From NCBI RefSeq assembly GCF_029968095.1, contig NZ_JASCIR010000033.1:1-64000 (forward strand): a stretch of DNA of 64,000 bases. The letters are read 5' to 3'. Source of the stretch: Streptomyces solicavernae. Its GTDB lineage: Bacteria > Actinomycetota > Actinomycetes > Streptomycetales > Streptomycetaceae. Positions within the stretch are counted from its first letter, which is position 1, and every line of letters starts with the position of its first letter. The translations under genes were made by a program, and so were the position numbers. Under the pieces are notes generated by a model. That model was given only the letters and a program-made list of their open reading frames with translations. It had not been told where the DNA came from and did no database searches. This document shows positions 17,491 to 26,632 of the stretch, one piece after another.

Positions 17491-18867
17491 ATGTCGGATG
17501 GCGGCGGCGGCAGCACCACACAGCCGGAGGCTGTCGGCGGCGACACCCATGTGGGCCTGCGGCGCAGTCTCGGCTTCAAGGACCTGGTGGTCTACGGGCT
17601 GCTCTTCATCGCCCCCATGGCGCCGGTCGGCGTCTTCGGCACCCTCGACGCCAAGTCGCACGGCGCTGTCGCCCTGGTCTACCTGGTGGCGACGGTCGCG
17701 ATGGCGTTCACCGCGTACAGCTACGCGCAGATGGTGCAGGTGGTCCCGCAGGCGGGTTCGGTCTTCGCCTACGCGCGCGTGGCGCTCGGTCAGGGGCCGG
17801 GTTTCATCGCGGGCTGGATGGCGATGCTGGACTACCTGCTGATCCCGGCGGTGGCGTACCTGTTCTCCGGGATCGCGATGAACGCGCTGGTCCCGTCGGT
17901 CTCGCAGTGGGTGTGGACGGCGCTCGCGGTGGTGGTCACGACGGCTCTGAACCTGTGGGGCGTACGCGCCGCCGCGCGTGTGGGCTTCGCCGTGCTCGCG
18001 ATGGAGATCGTGGTGCTGCTGGTCTTCGTCGTGTCGGCGGTGGTGGTGCTCGTACGGGACGGGGCTCAGCGGGGGTGGCTGACGCCGCTGACCGGGGACG
18101 GGGCGTTCGCGGTGAGCGCGGTCCTCGGGGCGGTGTCCATCGCCGTCCTCTCGTACCTGGGCTTCGACGCGATCGCCTCGTTCGCCGAGGAGGTCACCGG
18201 AGGGTCGGCGAAGGTCGCACGCGCGGTGCTGTTCTGCCTGGCGCTCGCGGGGTTCCTGTTCGTGGCGCAGACCTATCTGGTCGCGCTGCTCGAACCGCTG
18301 TCGTCGGCGCAGCTCGCGGCCGAACCCGGCAAGCAGGGGTCCGCTTTCTACGACGCGGTGGACGCCTCGGTGGGGACCTGGCTGCACGACCTGGTGGCGG
18401 TGAGCAAGGCGATCGGCGCGGCGTTCGCGGCGCTGGCCGGGCAGGCCGCGGCGGGCCGGCTGGTGTTCGCGATGGCGCGCGAGCGGCGGCTCCCGAGGGT
18501 GCTCTCCCGTACGGACTCGGGCGTTCCGCGGCTTGCGATCGGGGTGGCCGCGGTGATCACGCTGGTGGCCGCGGTGTGGGCGGCGCGGCGGGACGACGGC
18601 ATGGACCACCTGGTGTCGGTGGTCGACATCGGCGCCCTGGTGGCGTTCACGATGCTGCACGCGTCCGTGGTGGCGTGGTTCGCGGTACGGGGGCGGGGCG
18701 GGGCGGTCAGCTGGTGGCGGCATGTGCTGATCCCGGTCGCCGGTGCGGTGATCACGGTCGCGGTGATCGTGGAGGCCTCGCGGACGGCGCAGGTGGTGGG
18801 GGCGGTGTGGTGCGCGGTGGGGCTTGTGGTGCTGTTCGCTCAGCGCGGGCGGCGGGTTCTTGCGTAG
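17491..18867 (+). CDS. APC-superfamily amino acid/amine permease
   Basis: Product of 458 residues with 12 predicted transmembrane segments. The first, beginning GFKDLVVYGLLFIAPMAPVG, contains the conserved APC entrance motif. YLGFDAIASFAEEVTGGS in the TM6 region is typical of APC permeases. Start ATG 17491 is preceded by AGGGAGG at 17478-17484. It probably imports an amino acid or amine by proton symport; the substrate cannot be read from the sequence. Stand-alone gene, divergent from ispH. Confidence 0.88.
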   Translation: MSDGGGGSTTQPEAVGGDTHVGLRRSLGFKDLVVYGLLFIAPMAPVGVFGTLDAKSHGAVALVYLVATVAMAFTAYSYAQMVQVVPQAGSVFAYARVALGQGPGFIAGWMAMLDYLLIPAVAYLFSGIAMNALVPSVSQWVWTALAVVVTTALNLWGVRAAARVGFAVLAMEIVVLLVFVVSAVVVLVRDGAQRGWLTPLTGDGAFAVSAVLGAVSIAVLSYLGFDAIASFAEEVTGGSAKVARAVLFCLALAGFLFVAQTYLVALLEPLSSAQLAAEPGKQGSAFYDAVDASVGTWLHDLVAVSKAIGAAFAALAGQAAAGRLVFAMARERRLPRVLSRTDSGVPRLAIGVAAVITLVAAVWAARRDDGMDHLVSVVDIGALVAFTMLHASVVAWFAVRGRGGAVSWWRHVLIPVAGAVITVAVIVEASRTAQVVGAVWCAVGLVVLFAQRGRRVLA

Positions 18868-18904
18868 CGGGGTTCGTGCCGTCGGCCCGGTTGCCGTTGA
18901 TCGC

Positions 18905-19024
18905 CCTGCGGGCTCGTCCGCAGGCGCCGGACCGGCTGATCTGCTCCCCTCCCCGCCCCTTCCCGTAAGCCTGCGGCGCCGTCGATCGCGCTTGCGCGCT
19001 CGTCCGCAGGTGCCGGACGGGCTG
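18905..19024. repeat. Duplicated intergenic element
   Basis: Two near-identical copies of a GC-rich element with core CTCGTCCGCAGG-Y-GCCGGAC followed by GGCTG (about 18912-18938 and 18997-19023). GCCTGCGG segments can pair with CCGCAGG to make hairpins. It resembles the short dispersed elements common between Streptomyces genes. Confidence 0.65.
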
Positions 19025-19065
19025 GAAGGAATGGGCTGTCAGTGCGGGCCGCTACGCTCCCCCTC

Positions 19066-20304
19066 ATGGCTCTCAACACCTCCCCCGACACGCCCCTGCC
19101 CGTGGGCGAGGTCTCGCGGCTCATCGGCGGGTGGATCGACCGGCTCGGCGCGGTGTGGGTCGAGGGGCAGATCACGCAGCTGAACCGCCGCCCCGGCGCC
19201 GGGGTGGTGTTCCTGACGCTGCGCGACCCGTCGTACGACATCTCGGTGAGCGTGACGTGCTACCGCCAGGTGTTCGACGCGGTCGCGGACGTCGTGTCCG
19301 AGGGTGCGCGGGTGGTGGTCCTCGCGAAGCCTGAGTGGTACGCGCCCCGGGGGCAGCTGTCGCTGCGGGCGGCCGAGATCAAGCCGGTCGGTGTGGGCGA
19401 ACTGCTGGCGCGGCTTGAGCAGTTGAAGAAGGCGCTGGCGAGCGAGGGGCTGTTCGCGGCCGAGCGGAAGAATCCGCTGCCGTTCCTGCCGCAGCTGATC
19501 GGGCTCGTGTGCGGGCGCGCCTCGGCCGCCGAGCGGGACGTCCTGGAGAACGCCCGGCACCGCTGGCCCGCCGTCCGCTTCGAGGTGCGCAACGTCCCGG
19601 TGCAGGGTGTGCACGCGGTGCCGCAGGTCGTGCAGGCGGTCAAGGAGCTGGACGGGCACGCGGGCGTGGACGTGATCGTCGTGGCGCGCGGCGGGGGCAG
19701 CGTCGAGGACCTGCTGCCCTTCTCCGACGAGCAGTTGGTGCGCGCGGTGGCCGCGTGCCGTACGCCCGTGGTGTCGGCGATCGGGCACGAGCCGGACGCG
19801 CCGCTGCTCGACCTGGTGGCGGACCTGCGCGCCTCCACGCCGACGGACGCGGCGAAGAAGGTCGTGCCGGACGTGGGCGAGGAGTACGACCGGGTGCGGC
19901 TGCTGCAGGAGCGGGCCCGGCGCGCGGTGGGCATACACCTGGACCGCGAGGAGCGCGGGCTCGACGTCGCGATGTCGCGCCCCTCGATGGCCCATCCGCA
20001 CCGGATGATCGGCGAGCGCGAGGAGCAGGTCACGGCCCTCCTCGACCGCGGCCGGCGCACCCTCGGCCACCTCCTGGACCGCGCCGAATCAGAGCTGACG
20101 CACACGCACGCGCGCGTGGTGGCGCTCTCCCCCGCGGCCACACTGCAGCGGGGGTACGCGGTGCTGCAGCGGGACGACGGCCACGTGGTCCGCGACCCGG
20201 GCGAGGTCGGGACGGGCGACGCGCTGCGGGCCCGGGTCTCGGGCGGGGAGTTCCGGGTCACGGTGACCGAGGCGCCGGACCCGGAGTCCGGCGGGCAGCG
20301 TTAG
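19066..20304 (+). CDS. xseA: Exodeoxyribonuclease VII large subunit
   Basis: Large subunit of the ATP-independent nuclease that degrades single-stranded DNA; it works with XseB encoded 66 nt downstream. The 412-residue product has the N-terminal OB-fold (VSRLIGGWIDRLGAVWVEGQ, then VFLTLRD), the catalytic exonuclease VII domain with IGLVCGRASAAERDVLEN and VIVVARGGGSVEDLLPF, and GHEPDAPLLDLVADLRASTPT. The C-terminal coiled coil ends in LQRGYAVLQRDDGHVV. Start ATG 19066 (MALNTSPDTPLPVGEVS). Length normal. Confidence 0.94.
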   Translation: MALNTSPDTPLPVGEVSRLIGGWIDRLGAVWVEGQITQLNRRPGAGVVFLTLRDPSYDISVSVTCYRQVFDAVADVVSEGARVVVLAKPEWYAPRGQLSLRAAEIKPVGVGELLARLEQLKKALASEGLFAAERKNPLPFLPQLIGLVCGRASAAERDVLENARHRWPAVRFEVRNVPVQGVHAVPQVVQAVKELDGHAGVDVIVVARGGGSVEDLLPFSDEQLVRAVAACRTPVVSAIGHEPDAPLLDLVADLRASTPTDAAKKVVPDVGEEYDRVRLLQERARRAVGIHLDREERGLDVAMSRPSMAHPHRMIGEREEQVTALLDRGRRTLGHLLDRAESELTHTHARVVALSPAATLQRGYAVLQRDDGHVVRDPGEVGTGDALRARVSGGEFRVTVTEAPDPESGGQR

Positions 20305-20370
20305 TCCTGCCGCGACATCGTCCTCGTATCGGAAATCTTCGGGAACCTTCGGAAATCTAGGGTGGAGCAC

Positions 20371-20667
20371 ATGAGCAGTACCGGCACGACGGGCACGACC
20401 GGCACGACGGGCACGACGGCCACGACGGCCACGACGGCCACCGCGACCGAGAGCGCGCTCGGCTACGAGCAGGCGCGGGACGAACTGATCGACGTGGTGC
20501 GGCGCCTGGAGGCGGGCGGCACGTCCCTTGAGGAGTCGCTCGCCCTGTGGGAGCGCGGCGAGGAGCTGGCGAAGGTGTGCCGCCGCTGGCTCGACGGCGC
20601 CCGGGCCCGGCTCGACGCGGCGCTCGCGGAGCGGGGGGACGAGGCAGAGGGGGAGGACGGGGAGTAG
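20371..20667 (+). CDS. xseB: Exodeoxyribonuclease VII small subunit
   Basis: Small helical subunit of exonuclease VII. The conserved region LGYEQARDELIDVVRRLEAG, then LEESLALWERGEELAKVC, gives the family signature. The N terminus is odd: directly after the start comes a run of TGT/TAT residues built from 9-bp repeats (GGCACGACG, then GCCACGACG). Start ATG 20371 with GGTGGAG just upstream; a GTG three codons earlier is possible. Normal XseB proteins lack this Thr-rich head, which looks like a recent expansion and is probably not folded. Confidence 0.9.
   Translation: MSSTGTTGTTGTTGTTATTATTATATESALGYEQARDELIDVVRRLEAGGTSLEESLALWERGEELAKVCRRWLDGARARLDAALAERGDEAEGEDGE
20382..20451 (+). repeat. 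9-bp tandem repeats in xseB N terminus
   Basis: Eight or so copies of GGCACGACG/GGCACGACC/GCCACGACG in frame, giving alternating Thr, Gly and Ala. The unit is a multiple of three, so slippage keeps the frame. Confidence 0.85.
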
Positions 20668-20738
20668 GGACGGGGAGTAGCCCTCAGCCCTCCGCGCCCT
20701 CCGCGCCCTCCGCAAGCAGCCCCGCGCACTCCGCCTGT

Positions 20739-20764
20739 GAGGCCGATCACCTCGGCCTCATTTT
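20739..20764 (+). terminator. Intrinsic terminator after xseAB
   Basis: Perfect 8-bp stem GAGGCCGA-TCACC-TCGGCCTC followed by ATTTT. Ends the xseA-xseB unit just before the reductase promoter. Confidence 0.85.
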
Positions 20765-20780
20765 GGTTGAAATTTAAACC
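20765..20780 (+). promoter_or_regulatory. Palindromic operator candidate upstream of the reductase gene
   Basis: GGTTGAAATTTAAACC, a 16-bp imperfect palindrome (14 of 16 positions symmetric), is strikingly AT-rich for this genome. It lies 64 nt before the reductase start and directly after the terminator. The shape is that of MarR-family operators, but no MarR gene is adjacent. Confidence 0.6.
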
Positions 20781-20843
20781 TGTATGGGCGTACGGTGATC
20801 ACCGCAAGCGTTCCACGATCGTCTTCTGAAGAAGGTTGACCGC

Positions 20844-21434
20844 ATGTCCCTCGCCCTCGACGCCGCCGCCCAGGACCTCCTCTTCCGCGAGGCCCGCACC
20901 GCCAACACCTTCACCGACGAGCCGGTGACCGAGGAGCAGGTGCAGGCCATCTACGACCTGGTCAAGTACGGCCCGACCGCCTTCAACAACTCGCCGCTGC
21001 GCGTGACCCTGGTCCGCTCCCCCGAGGCCCGCGAGCGCCTGGTGAAGCACATGGCCGAGGGCAACCAGCCGAAGACCGCCACCGCCCCGCTGGTCGCGAT
21101 CCTCTCCGTGGACAACGAGTTCCACGACGAGCTGCCGAAGCTGTTCCCGCACTTCCCGGCCGCCAAGGACGCCTTCTTCTCGGAGCGCCCGGTGCGTGAG
21201 CAGGCCGCCGCCGTCAACGGTGCGCTGCAGGCCGGTTACTTCATCGTCGGCGTACGCGCCGCGGGCCTGGCCGCGGGCCCGATGACCGGCTTCGACTTCG
21301 CCGGTGTCCAGAAGGAGTTCCTGGACGACGACCACACCCCGCTGATGGTCGTGAACATCGGCAAGCCCGGCGAGGACGCCTGGTTCCCGCGCTCCCCGCG
21401 CCTGGACTACGAAGAGGTCGTCACCTCCGTCTGA
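20844..21434 (+). CDS. Nitroreductase-family reductase, RutE/malonic semialdehyde reductase-like
   Basis: FMN-dependent reductase of 196 residues. The RutE-type signature FREARTANTFTDEPVTEEQV, then YDLVKYGPTAFNNSPLRV, occupies the first 55 residues; GFDFAGVQKEFLDDD and VNIGKPGEDAWFPRSPRL are further matches. RutE reduces malonic semialdehyde to 3-hydroxypropionate in pyrimidine degradation, but no other rut genes are here, so a general role in reactive aldehyde or quinone reduction is as likely. Start ATG 20844 with GAAGAAGG upstream. Flanked by its own AT-rich palindrome and by a very strong terminator, so it is a single-gene unit. Confidence 0.88.
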   Translation: MSLALDAAAQDLLFREARTANTFTDEPVTEEQVQAIYDLVKYGPTAFNNSPLRVTLVRSPEARERLVKHMAEGNQPKTATAPLVAILSVDNEFHDELPKLFPHFPAAKDAFFSERPVREQAAAVNGALQAGYFIVGVRAAGLAAGPMTGFDFAGVQKEFLDDDHTPLMVVNIGKPGEDAWFPRSPRLDYEEVVTSV

Positions 21435-21446
21435 GCCACATCCGCC

Positions 21447-21504
21447 ACGTGCAGGGGCCCCGGCGATCACTTGAGTTCCAGTGGTCGCCGGGGCCCCTGC
21501 ACGT
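21447..21504. terminator. Long bidirectional terminator hairpin
   Basis: Arms ACGTGCAGGGGCCCCGGCG (left) and CGCCGGGGCCCCTGCACGT (right) pair perfectly; the stem continues with one G-T mismatch to about 25 bp around an 8-nt loop. Ends the reductase gene, and may also stop minus-strand transcription from the DUF4245 gene. Confidence 0.85.
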
Positions 21505-21508
21505 CTGC

Positions 21509-21624
21509 GTCACGATGTCCGCTTCATGCCTGCGCCAGTCACGATGTCCGCTTCACGCCTGCGCCAGTCACGACGTCCGCTTCACACCTGAGTCAGTCAC
21601 GACGTCCGCTTCATGCCCGCATCA
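21509..21624. repeat. 29-bp minisatellite, four copies, ending at a stop codon
   Basis: Four head-to-tail units of exactly 29 bp (21509, 21538, 21567, 21596), each beginning GTCACGAYGTCCGCTTCAYR. The last unit ends precisely with the stop codon of the DUF4245 gene (21622-21624, minus strand). Units differ by a few substitutions only. Confidence 0.93.
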
Positions 21625-22125
21625 CTTCAGCGCCCCGGCCATCTCCGCGAGCTGCGCGAACGTGGCGGAGCCGGTGACCACCGTCGTCGCGCCCTTCTCC
21701 GTGCGCACGAGCGCGTCGTACGTCTCGCCCTCGTAGCGCGTCCAGGTGGCGCCGTCGATCCGCTCGCTGCGGGCCGTCTCCTCGGCGCCACGGGTGACGT
21801 CGTCGACGAAGACCGGGGTCTTCTCGGTGGACTGCTCGATCGCGATGTACTGGTCGTCCGGGCCGTGGAAGCCCAGGTGCCAGTGGTCCTGCTCGGCGCC
21901 GTCGAAGCGGACCGAGGTCGCCTTCCAGCCCTTGCCGAGGCCCTCGGGCGCGAGGATTGGGTAGGTGGCCGCGCGCTGGGCCGTCGCCAGCTCGACGTCG
22001 TAGCTCACCGCCTTGACGGGGTTCTGGGACTCGTCGTGCGGGATGAAGACGTAGATGACCGCCACGACGGCGCCGATCACCGCGAGGGACAGCACCATGT
22101 CCCGAAGCGTCTTGGTGCCTCTCAT
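21622..22125 (-). CDS. DUF4245 family membrane-anchored protein
   Basis: Product of 167 residues with one N-terminal membrane anchor (MVLSLAVIGAVVAVIYVFIP, residues 10-29) and an extracytoplasmic domain (KAVSYDVELATAQRAATYPI and WHLGFHGPDDQYIAIEQ). This matches the actinobacterial DUF4245 family, which is regularly found next to glpX. Function unknown. I chose ATG 22125; ATG 22143 is also possible. It is divergent from glpX. Its 3' end coincides with the last copy of a 29-bp tandem repeat. Confidence 0.85.
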   Translation of the reverse strand: MRGTKTLRDMVLSLAVIGAVVAVIYVFIPHDESQNPVKAVSYDVELATAQRAATYPILAPEGLGKGWKATSVRFDGAEQDHWHLGFHGPDDQYIAIEQSTEKTPVFVDDVTRGAEETARSERIDGATWTRYEGETYDALVRTEKGATTVVTGSATFAQLAEMAGALK

Positions 22126-22326
22126 ACCTGCCACGCCCTCCATCTCCCTGCCACGCCCCCATCGTCGCAGGTGCCCCGTCTGCTCATGCGTGGGGGCCAC
22201 TGCTCAATTTGTCGGCCTCCGGATAGAGTGCGAACCACACCCTCCTCGGCCGCCCACCCGACGCCCGCCACCGCCGCTCGGCACTTCGGGCGCGGCCTGC
22301 TGGTCGTATCAGAAAGGTGCGCTCCG

Positions 22327-23358
22327 ATGACCGAGCATCACTTGCCGTCCGCTCTGGAGGTCTCGCCCGAGGCCCCCGACCGCAACCTCGCCCTGGAACT
22401 GGTCCGGGTCACCGAGGCCGCCGCCATGGCCGCCGGGCGGTGGGTCGGCCGCGGCGACAAGAACGGTGCCGACGGCGCCGCCGTACGCGCGATGCGCACC
22501 CTCGTCTCGACCGTCTCGATGAACGGCGTCGTCGTCATCGGCGAGGGCGAGAAGGACGAGGCCCCGATGCTGTTCAACGGGGAGCGGATCGGTGACGGCA
22601 CCGGCGCCGAGGTGGACATCGCCGTCGACCCGATCGACGGCACCACCCTGAACGCCAAGGGCATGCCGAACGCGATCGCCGTGCTCGCCGCCGCCGACCG
22701 CGGCGCGATGTTCGACCCGTCGGCCGTGTTCTACATGGACAAGCTGGTCACGGGCCCGGAAGCCGCGGACTACGTGGACATCAACGCGCCGGTGTCGGTG
22801 AACATCCGCCGGGTCGCGAAGGCCAAGCGCTCGGCGCCCGAGGACGTCACCGTCGTCATCCTGGACCGGCCGCGGCACGAGGGCATCGTCAAGGAGATCC
22901 GCGAGACGGGCGCCCGGATCAAGTTCATCTCGGACGGCGACGTGGCCGGTTCGATCATGGCGGTCCGCGAGGGCACCGGCGTCGACCTCCTGATGGGCAT
23001 CGGCGGTACGCCCGAGGGCATCATCTCGGCCTGCGCCATCAAGTGCCTGGGCGGCACCATCCAGGGCAAGCTGTGGCCCAAGGACGAGGCGGAGAAGCAG
23101 CGCGCCCTGGACGCCGGGCACGACCTGGACCGGGTGCTGTACACCGGCGACCTGGTCTCCGGCGACAACGTGTTCTTCGTCGCCACCGGCATCACCGACG
23201 GCGAGCTGCTTCGCGGGGTGCGCTACCGCGCCGAGACCGCGACCACGCAGTCCCTGGTGATGCGCTCGAAGTCCGGCACGATCCGGCAGATCGACTCCAC
23301 GCACCGCCTGGAGAAGCTGCGCGCCTACAGCGCCATCGACTTCGACCGCGCGAAGTAG
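22327..23358 (+). CDS. glpX: Class II fructose-1,6-bisphosphatase
   Basis: Gluconeogenic phosphatase that converts fructose 1,6-bisphosphate to fructose 6-phosphate; the only FBPase in most actinobacteria. The 343-residue product shows VVIGEGEKDEAPMLFNGE, the metal-binding DPIDGTTLNAKGMPNAIAVL, DRPRHEGIVKEIRE and MGIGGTPEGIISACAIKCLG. Start ATG 22327 (MTEHHLPSALEVSPEAPDRN) with AAAGGTG upstream. Length normal. It ends in a terminator shared with the convergent WhiB-like gene. Confidence 0.95.
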   Translation: MTEHHLPSALEVSPEAPDRNLALELVRVTEAAAMAAGRWVGRGDKNGADGAAVRAMRTLVSTVSMNGVVVIGEGEKDEAPMLFNGERIGDGTGAEVDIAVDPIDGTTLNAKGMPNAIAVLAAADRGAMFDPSAVFYMDKLVTGPEAADYVDINAPVSVNIRRVAKAKRSAPEDVTVVILDRPRHEGIVKEIRETGARIKFISDGDVAGSIMAVREGTGVDLLMGIGGTPEGIISACAIKCLGGTIQGKLWPKDEAEKQRALDAGHDLDRVLYTGDLVSGDNVFFVATGITDGELLRGVRYRAETATTQSLVMRSKSGTIRQIDSTHRLEKLRAYSAIDFDRAK

Positions 23359-23387
23359 CACCTCAAGGCAGGCTGATACGAAGCGAC

Positions 23388-23418
23388 CGGGGTGTCCCTT
23401 GTGCGGAGGGGCACCCCG
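23388..23418. terminator. Terminator between glpX and the WhiB-like gene
   Basis: CGGGGTGTCCC-TTGTGCGGA-GGGGCACCCCG: near-perfect 11-bp stem between two convergent genes. Confidence 0.75.
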
Positions 23419-23439
23419 TTCGCGTACGCACCGGCCTCG

Positions 23440-23829
23440 TCAGCCGGCCGCCGCTATCGCGTCCGCCGCGCGGGCCGCCTTCTTCAGCTCCATGTCGCGG
23501 CGCCGGCGCCGGGCGAGGACCACACGGCGCTCGGCGGCGGTGAGCCCGCCCCACACTCCGTACGGCTCGGGCTGGAGCAGGGCGTGCTCGCGGCACTCGA
23601 CCATCACGGGGCAGCGGGCGCAGACCCGCTTCGCGGCCTCTTCGCGGGCCAGGCGGGCGGCTGTGGGCTCCTTGGAGGGGGCGAAGAAGAGGCCCGCCTC
23701 GTCCCGGCGGCAGACCGCGTCGGAGTGCCAGGGCACGTCCTGGTCCCGTGCCGGGGCGCCCTCCTGCCCCTGACTTCGCTGTGCCGGAACGGCAGCGACC
23801 TGCAGGGACTGATGCGGCGTTTGCAGCAC
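23440..23829 (-). CDS. WhiB-like iron-sulfur transcription factor
   Basis: Product of 129 residues with the four cluster cysteines of the WhiB family in order: AVCRRDEAGLFF, then KRVCARCPVMVECREHAL (C-x2-C-x5-C). They are followed by the GVWGG turn (PYGVWGGLTAAERR) and a basic C-terminal tail RRRRRDMELKKA that binds DNA. Such proteins carry an oxygen/NO-sensitive [4Fe-4S] cluster and work with a sigma factor. GTG start 23829 with AGGAG 7 nt upstream. The position beside glpX suggests the wblI orthologue of S. coelicolor, but that is recalled gene order rather than proof. Confidence 0.92.
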   Translation of the reverse strand: MLQTPHQSLQVAAVPAQRSQGQEGAPARDQDVPWHSDAVCRRDEAGLFFAPSKEPTAARLAREEAAKRVCARCPVMVECREHALLQPEPYGVWGGLTAAERRVVLARRRRRDMELKKAARAADAIAAAG

Positions 23830-23965
23830 GGTCTACTCCTGACGACGGCTTCGCGAGCGAGAAGAAGGCGACGAACCGTCCCTACCCGCTGTACGCGGCC
23901 CTATGCACTGAGTTCCCATGCGTCGACCGGCTCAACTTCCCACCCGCCCACGGAGGTTGACGCCG

Positions 23966-24679
23966 TCAGAGGTGCTTGCGCAGATGCCTGGCCGTGGACC
24001 GGCCGATGTACTTGTGCAGGTCCGCGATCAGCTTGCCGCGCTTGGGCTTGGCCTCGATGTTGCCGAAGACCGAGTAGCCGTCGATGAAGACCACCGGCGC
24101 CTGGGGGTCCTCCGCCTCAAGGGTGTCCACCTCGAAGTTGCCGCAGACGCCGCTGCCGGTGCCGCGCAGCGTGATGTTCTCCGGGACTCTGACCTCGACG
24201 TTCCCGAAGACCGACCAGGCCCTGATGACGATCTGGGGGTACTCGAAGACCGCCTCGGTCAGGTCGATCTCCACGCTCCCGAAGACCGCGTACGCGTGCG
24301 TTCTGCGGCCCACGCGCCAGCGGCCCTTGCGGGTGGTGCTGCTGAGGACCGCCACCAGGTTCTCGTCGGGATCGGCGGGGATCGTGCCGGGCAGGGGCGC
24401 GCCGGAGTGCGCCGGGGCGTGCGCGGTGGCGTACGGCGCGGGGGCCGGGCGGGACTGGTGCTCGCCCGGCAAGTCCCTTACGTAGGGCTCCAGTTCGGCG
24501 AGGGTCTTGGCGCCATACACCCCCTCGATGCGGTCGGCGTGCTCCTCCGTGGTGAGGCGGCCCTCGGCCAGCGCCTCGCGCAGGATGTCCGCCGTGCGGT
24601 CGCGGTCGGCGTCGGAGGCGCGCAGGCCGGTGGGCTCCGCCGCCGGGGCGGACTGCTGGGGGCGCTTTTCGAGGTCCAC
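23966..24679 (-). CDS. DUF1707 / LiaF-like domain protein
   Basis: Product of 237 residues. The N-terminal DUF1707 domain (GLRASDADRDRTADILREAL, then EGRLTTEEHADRI, residues 18-52) often precedes envelope-stress proteins. After a Pro/Ala linker, residues 125-225 form a LiaF/cell-wall-active-antibiotics-response-like beta-helix with repeated YAVFGSVEIDL, WSVFGNVEVRVP and YSVFGNIEAK turns. No transmembrane segment is seen, so the protein is probably cytoplasmic. Function unknown. Transcribed away from the fumarase gene. Confidence 0.82.
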   Translation of the reverse strand: MDLEKRPQQSAPAAEPTGLRASDADRDRTADILREALAEGRLTTEEHADRIEGVYGAKTLAELEPYVRDLPGEHQSRPAPAPYATAHAPAHSGAPLPGTIPADPDENLVAVLSSTTRKGRWRVGRRTHAYAVFGSVEIDLTEAVFEYPQIVIRAWSVFGNVEVRVPENITLRGTGSGVCGNFEVDTLEAEDPQAPVVFIDGYSVFGNIEAKPKRGKLIADLHKYIGRSTARHLRKHL

Positions 24680-24859
24680 CCCACCAGCGTACCCAAACGC
24701 GATAGATCGCGACAGCCGTACGGGAGAACGATGCGGGCAACGATGCGGGGGAACGAACTGAGCCTTACCTCACAGACCCGCCCGCGCCGCCAGGTTCTAC
24801 GCTGGTTGGCGCTGCCAACGGATGCCAGCTGCTACCCGGCCGAAAGAGGAATGGGCGAG

Positions 24860-26560
<1,701 letters not shown>

Positions 26561-26578
26561 CACCCGCCGGCACGTTCA

Positions 26579-26620
26579 ACGGGCGCCGTACGGACCGCAG
26601 TCGGTCCGTACGGCGCCCGT
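26579..26620. terminator. Bidirectional terminator
   Basis: Perfect 18-bp stem CGGGCGCCGTACGGACCG / CGGTCCGTACGGCGCCCG with a 4-nt loop, plus flanking A-T pair. It lies between the convergent fumarase and lipase genes. Confidence 0.85.
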
Positions 26621-26632
26621 GCACGCTCAGGC

